Source: Candidatus Gastranaerophilales bacterium | GTDB taxonomy: Bacteria > Cyanobacteriota > Vampirovibrionia > Gastranaerophilales > Gastranaerophilaceae | Assembly: GCA_947630355.1 (NCBI GenBank) | Contig: CANRHJ010000065.1 | Span: 1 to 9,889 of the forward strand | Direction of reading: 5' to 3' | DNA length: 9,889 bases | In this document: one piece after another, positions 7,646-9,889 of the stretch | Numbering within the stretch: position 1 is the stretch's first letter | Layout: each line of letters begins with the position of its first letter | Made by a program: the position numbers and the translations under genes | Notes under the pieces: model-generated | Database searches by the model: none | What the model saw: the letters and a program-made list of their open reading frames with translations, nothing else | What the model was told of the DNA's origin: nothing

Positions 7646-7734
7646 AAGGCGCCGCCGGAAACATATAAGGGTATTTGCTTTATACCGCACTTCGGTCTTA
7701 GAGCACCTTCCGTAAATCCGCAAGTTTTCGCGGA
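7646..7734 (-). promoter_or_regulatory. Candidate structured RNA leader of lysA
   Basis: The minus-strand leader contains nested complementary blocks. First comes a hairpin UCCGCGA-AAAC-UUGCGGA (7717-7734, seven pairs including one G-U). Next AAGGUGC (7703-7709) can pair with GCGCCUU (7646-7652, one G-U). Inside that helix UAAG can pair with CUUA, enclosing two mutually exclusive small hairpins, ACCG/CGGU and GGUAU/AUACC. The block is richer in G+C than the surrounding intergenic DNA. I compared it by eye with lysine, SAM, TPP, glycine and c-di-AMP riboswitch consensus sequences as I remember them and saw no match. No terminator-like U-run follows. It could be a cis-regulatory element or a chance fold. 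Confidence 0.35.
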
Positions 7735-7770
7735 CAATTCCTTCTTAATAATATCATAAAGATGCTTCAC

Positions 7771-7798
7771 TTGATTATTCTTTAAAAAGTATTAATAT
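7771..7798 (+). promoter_or_regulatory. Candidate promoter for the exported-protein gene
   Basis: TTGATT at 7771-7776 (-35-like), a 16-nt spacer, and TAATAT at 7793-7798 (-10-like). Transcription would begin close to the ATG at 7805, leaving little or no 5' leader, and no Shine-Dalgarno sequence is visible. AT-rich DNA makes such matches common. Confidence 0.4.
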
Positions 7799-7804
7799 AA
7801 AACT

Positions 7805-8365
7805 ATGAAGAAATTTACGTATATTATAATTTTTATGATTTTTCTTAATATGCCTGTTTGGGCAGATGACGATTATGATTATTTATACGAAAATGCACAG
7901 CCGTTTACATCAAAATTGTATAACGATATTGATCCGTTTCAGGATGAAGATACAATCAAATACTCCTGGTCGCCTTATCCTCTTTTCAGAACAAGTACAG
8001 ACCTGTTCTTTAAAGACTTTAAAATTGAACCGGGTTATTATCTCTTAACTCCGCGCTGCTTATCGGGTAAAGATTATATACTTTTTAAACAAAACGGAAA
8101 AGTAGCTTTTATCATTCCGGCCGTTAAAAAGGAAGATACACCTTTAAACTTCTATGATGCAAACGTGCCGAAAATGAAACTTACAAAATGGCAGAAATTC
8201 ACACTGGATGTAAGAAAAAAATTCTATGATACGGCAAAAGATTCGGGAAAATCAACTCCTCCTAACTCTCTTGTAAATGTTGACGTACAAGTAAAATATA
8301 TTGTTTTAACTCTTTATTACGGAGAATACAAGTATACGGCTTTATTTAAAAGAAGTCCTTATTAA
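7805..8365 (+). CDS. Exported protein of unknown function (186 residues)
   Basis: I do not recognise the family. The N-terminus is a clear Sec signal peptide: MKK, a hydrophobic core of isoleucine, phenylalanine and methionine, and a VWA cleavage site, giving a mature protein from D21 that begins with an acidic, tyrosine-rich segment (DDDYDYLYEN). The rest is rich in aromatic and lysine residues and looks like beta-strands: EPGYYLLTPR near 75-84, DYILFKQNGKVAFIIPA near 90-106, and paired strands VQVKYIVLTL and GEYKYTALF at the C-terminus. There is one cysteine in the mature part (C85), not in a lipobox, so this is probably not a lipoprotein. The signal peptide supports the ATG at 7805 although it lacks a ribosome binding site. 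The gene diverges from lysA and its last 24 bp overlap the convergent zinc-ribbon gene. A role at the cell envelope is inferred from export only. Confidence 0.82.
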   Translation: MKKFTYIIIFMIFLNMPVWADDDYDYLYENAQPFTSKLYNDIDPFQDEDTIKYSWSPYPLFRTSTDLFFKDFKIEPGYYLLTPRCLSGKDYILFKQNGKVAFIIPAVKKEDTPLNFYDANVPKMKLTKWQKFTLDVRKKFYDTAKDSGKSTPPNSLVNVDVQVKYIVLTLYYGEYKYTALFKRSPY

Positions 8366-8560
8366 TTTTTCCTTTGATATTAAATATCCGCATTTACTGC
8401 AAGCAAGCATCTCACCTGTAGAATCAATCGGTAAAAAATTATGATTGCATGTTACAACATCTTCAAGCTCATAATTGTCAACCATATCCTGAACTTGCGT
8501 TTTATTGCGCTTTTCCGTTAAATTCTTGTATGTTTTTATAAGTTTCTCTATTATATACAT
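8342..8560 (-). CDS. Small zinc-ribbon-like protein (72 residues)
   Basis: Unknown function. The N-terminal half is charged and probably helical (LIKTYKNLTEKRNKTQVQDMVDNY). The C-terminal half carries a likely metal site: C38 and H40 in TCNHNF, then C54 and C57 in ACSKCGYLIS, that is C-x-H-x13-C-x2-C, a treble-clef or zinc-ribbon spacing. The residues between (PIDSTGEMLA) would form the beta-hairpin. No membrane segment is present. The ATG at 8560 lies 3 nt after the stop of the prenyltransferase gene, so the two are probably one transcript; the ribosome binding site is weak (AAGAA). The 3' end overlaps antisense with the end of the exported-protein gene. The ordered Cys/His pattern argues that it is a real gene. 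Zinc binding is inferred from spacing alone. Confidence 0.75.
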   Translation of the reverse strand: MYIIEKLIKTYKNLTEKRNKTQVQDMVDNYELEDVVTCNHNFLPIDSTGEMLACSKCGYLISKEKLIRTSFK

Positions 8561-8563
8561 TTC

Positions 8564-9595
8564 TTATAAGATTTTTTCCGATATCACAGCTAAACACAAT
8601 AATATTATAAATGATATCTGAAGATTTTGCGCCAGAAAAAACTTTTGAAAAAAACTTCTCTGTTCAACGGCAAGCTGCTCCAGCTTTCTTTTGTTACCGG
8701 TAAAAATATTGTATCCTACTTCTTCTTCGGGATTTTTTATGTGTATGTGCATTACTTTTATTAAATATATTGATAACGGAACGGTAATTAATGTAATTAA
8801 ATAATATCCGCTTATATTACCCGACAGAACATTAAAAATTATGTTAAAATATGCAAGAAATATTATTACGCTCAAAAGAATTAATGCATTTTTCTCATTC
8901 CCGCATAATCTGCACAATGTAATTTTTCTGTTTTCATTGTCGTATTTATAGTCCAGTAACATGTGATTGTGTAATATTCCTACACTTAACAGCCCTGAAG
9001 ATACGGATAAAATTAAAATATCGTAAGAAAAATTTCCGCTCATCACAAGGTTTACACCTAAATATATAAGCGGAGCAAATATAACGGCAACTATTATTTC
9101 TCCAAATCCCAAACAGCCTAATATAGGATAAGATAAACATAAAATTCCGCCCGCAATTACAATATAAAGCAGCCGAATACCGTAAATTAAATAAAAATAT
9201 ATTCCGATTGCAATACCCGCAAAAAATAGTATCAAAGCAACAATAAAAGCTTCTTTCAAAGTTACGTCACCGTTAATAATGCAGATACACTTGTTTTTCT
9301 GAAAATTAAAACCGCTTTTCCTTCCCCTGTCTATTAAAATCTTTTCACGCAAATAATCAATAATATCATCAAACAAGTTTGTTGCGAGATGTACTGATAA
9401 TATACCGAATAATGCCAGTAAACCGTGATATATATTCCCGCCGTTCATTAAGGAATATAAAAATGGCACGAGCCAAGATGTAAAAGATATCGGCAAAGAG
9501 TAACCTCTGCATAACAAGAAATAAACGGATAATTTTTTTAATATAAAACCCATAAAAGCTAAAAGCCCACCCAATATACTATAAGCATAACTCAA
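8564..9595 (-). CDS. UbiA-family prenyltransferase, MenA-like
   Basis: Integral membrane protein of the UbiA superfamily, which transfers a polyprenyl chain onto an aromatic or other acceptor at the inner membrane. About eight or nine hydrophobic segments are visible. The first polar motif is ATNLFDDIIDY (N73, D77, D80), the Mg-diphosphate site. The second is DYKYDNENRKITL (D215, D219), close to the DxxxD...GKxTL pattern of MenA (1,4-dihydroxy-2-naphthoate prenyltransferase). The middle segment GCLGFGEIIVAVIFAPLIYLG also resembles MenA (GLGE...FGP). At 343 residues it is longer than a typical MenA of about 300. The open frame begins with TTG at 9595 without a ribosome binding site; an ATG at 9553 (residue 15) is a possible alternative start. 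No other menaquinone gene is visible here, so the acceptor is uncertain. Confidence 0.85.
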   Translation of the reverse strand: MSYAYSILGGLLAFMGFILKKLSVYFLLCRGYSLPISFTSWLVPFLYSLMNGGNIYHGLLALFGILSVHLATNLFDDIIDYLREKILIDRGRKSGFNFQKNKCICIINGDVTLKEAFIVALILFFAGIAIGIYFYLIYGIRLLYIVIAGGILCLSYPILGCLGFGEIIVAVIFAPLIYLGVNLVMSGNFSYDILILSVSSGLLSVGILHNHMLLDYKYDNENRKITLCRLCGNEKNALILLSVIIFLAYFNIIFNVLSGNISGYYLITLITVPLSIYLIKVMHIHIKNPEEEVGYNIFTGNKRKLEQLAVEQRSFFQKFFLAQNLQISFIILLCLAVISEKIL

Positions 9596-9618
9596 AAAAA
9601 CACAAAAAATGTTAAATT

Positions 9619-9646
9619 TTGTTACAATTAGAAATAAGATTATAAT
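9619..9646 (+). promoter_or_regulatory. Candidate plus-strand promoter (distal)
   Basis: TTGTTA at 9619-9624, a 16-nt spacer and TATAAT at 9641-9646. It points to the gene beyond the right edge, about 240 nt upstream of its ribosome binding site. It shares its -10 palindrome with the minus-strand element, so the two polymerases could compete. Confidence 0.4.
9639..9644 (-). promoter_or_regulatory. Candidate -10 element for the prenyltransferase gene
   Basis: TATAAT on the minus strand, placing a start near 9632 and a leader of about 36 nt before the TTG at 9595. No good -35 match sits at the usual distance. It is part of the palindrome ATTATAAT, which also gives a -10 on the plus strand. Confidence 0.35.
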
Positions 9647-9657
9647 TGAATGAAATC

Positions 9658-9676
9658 AATTGTTTATAAAACAATT
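9658..9676. repeat. Perfect 8-bp inverted repeat
   Basis: AATTGTTT, a 3-nt centre ATA, then AAACAATT. Such a compact symmetric site between divergent promoters fits a repressor or activator operator better than a hairpin, but the DNA is so AT-rich that chance is possible. Confidence 0.4.
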
Positions 9677-9728
9677 ACTAAACATGCGTTTAAAATTGAA
9701 AGAAAATGTGTACCAAATAAGAATTTTG

Positions 9729-9737
9729 TGTTATAAT
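9729..9737 (+). promoter_or_regulatory. Candidate extended -10 promoter
   Basis: TGTTATAAT, a TGn extension directly before a consensus TATAAT at 9732-9737. The -35 region (TGTACC, 17-nt spacer) is poor, as extended -10 promoters tolerate. Transcription would start near 9744, leaving a leader of about 145 nt before the terminal ribosome binding site. Confidence 0.5.
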
Positions 9738-9750
9738 ACTAAAACAAAGA

Positions 9751-9781
9751 TTGATAAAGTGTTAAAAATACATTTTATAAT
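9751..9781 (+). promoter_or_regulatory. Candidate plus-strand promoter (proximal)
   Basis: TTGATA at 9751-9756 matches five of six -35 bases and TATAAT at 9776-9781 is a consensus -10. The 19-nt spacer is longer than optimal, so this is weaker than the extended -10 just upstream. Confidence 0.3.
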
Positions 9782-9884
9782 TTTTAAAAGTTAATATTTA
9801 TTAAAGATTAACCCCCAAAATGTCAATTTCAACAAAAAAAAATTTTTTATATATAAGTGATGGTAAGTAAGTAAATTTTTTGTC

Positions 9885-9889
9885 GGAGG
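9885..9889 (+). promoter_or_regulatory. Shine-Dalgarno sequence of a gene beyond the window
   Basis: The window ends in GGAGG. A plus-strand gene should start within about ten bases to the right. Confidence 0.7.

Larger units (their letters stand above)
9596..9889. other. AT-rich intergenic region between divergent genes
   Basis: No convincing gene lies here. The stretch separates the minus-strand prenyltransferase from a plus-strand gene beyond the edge. It holds promoter-like elements on both strands, TTGT...ACAA dyads, an A-tract followed by a T-tract near 9834-9848, and a terminal Shine-Dalgarno sequence. A 16-codon frame at 9820-9870 has no ribosome binding site and is probably not used. 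Confidence 0.8.

Noticed and set aside
7688..7706. Plus-strand stretch resembling a tRNA D-arm (GC-C...GGT-TTA-GAGC)
   Set aside because: No matching acceptor stem, no paired anticodon arm, and no GGTTCRA T-loop at the expected distance.
8376..8388. Palindrome GATATT-A-AATATC
   Set aside because: Short, AT-only apart from the ends, and inside the coding part of the zinc-ribbon gene; too weak for a terminator.
8946..9140. Second minus-strand frame inside the prenyltransferase gene
   Set aside because: Different frame within a well-supported membrane protein gene; no independent start signal.
9820..9870. 16-codon plus-strand frame upstream of the terminal ribosome binding site
   Set aside because: No Shine-Dalgarno sequence and low-complexity Lys/Phe content; in such AT-rich DNA it is most likely chance.
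1..9889. CRISPR arrays, insertion sequences, attachment sites or phage genes
   Set aside because: No regularly spaced repeats, transposase, integrase or phage proteins were seen on either strand.

Overview
The window is AT-rich bacterial DNA that is almost fully coded. The reading frames use the standard code. Gene content suggests the non-photosynthetic sister lineage of Cyanobacteria (Melainabacteria/Vampirovibrionia, for example Gastranaerophilales). Three things point there: lysA directly followed by a CdaA-type diadenylate cyclase, an arrangement I associate with cyanobacterial genomes; a fused radical SAM-DUF2344 protein next to RNase E/G; and the low G+C. This is inference from content and order, without a phylogenetic marker, and an uncultured Clostridia-like lineage is the main alternative.

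Layout. Positions 1-7622 (minus strand) hold one closely packed run of seven genes, read from right to left: lysA (diaminopimelate decarboxylase), cdaA (c-di-AMP synthase), an Eda/KDPG-aldolase-family protein, gcvPB (glycine dehydrogenase subunit 2), a 110-residue unknown, a large B12-type radical SAM protein fused to DUF2344, and the start of RNase G/E, cut by the window edge. Gaps are 0-20 nt except for 52 nt after gcvPB, where an 8-bp hairpin sits. Positions 7623-7804 are the divergent intergenic region, with a probably structured lysA leader on one side and a possibly leaderless promoter on the other. A plus-strand gene at 7805-8365 encodes a small exported protein of unknown function. Its 3' end overlaps by 24 bp the end of a convergent minus-strand pair: a MenA/UbiA-like membrane prenyltransferase (8564-9595) followed by a 72-residue zinc-ribbon-like protein (8342-8560). 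Positions 9596-9889 are a very AT-rich intergenic region with promoter-like elements on both strands and inverted repeats. It ends in a Shine-Dalgarno sequence for a plus-strand gene lying just beyond the window.

How the genes may work together. LysA completes lysine synthesis and consumes meso-diaminopimelate, the cross-linking residue of peptidoglycan. CdaA makes c-di-AMP, which in other bacteria is tied to cell-wall and osmotic homeostasis. GcvPB is half of the glycine decarboxylase. The radical SAM protein and RNase G/E form a conserved pair often followed in other genomes by ribosomal protein genes. Most of this is familiar housekeeping. I see no defence system, mobile element, CRISPR array or biosynthetic cluster. 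The points most worth a second look are the Eda-family protein lacking canonical substrate-binding residues, the structured lysA leader, and the unknown small proteins.
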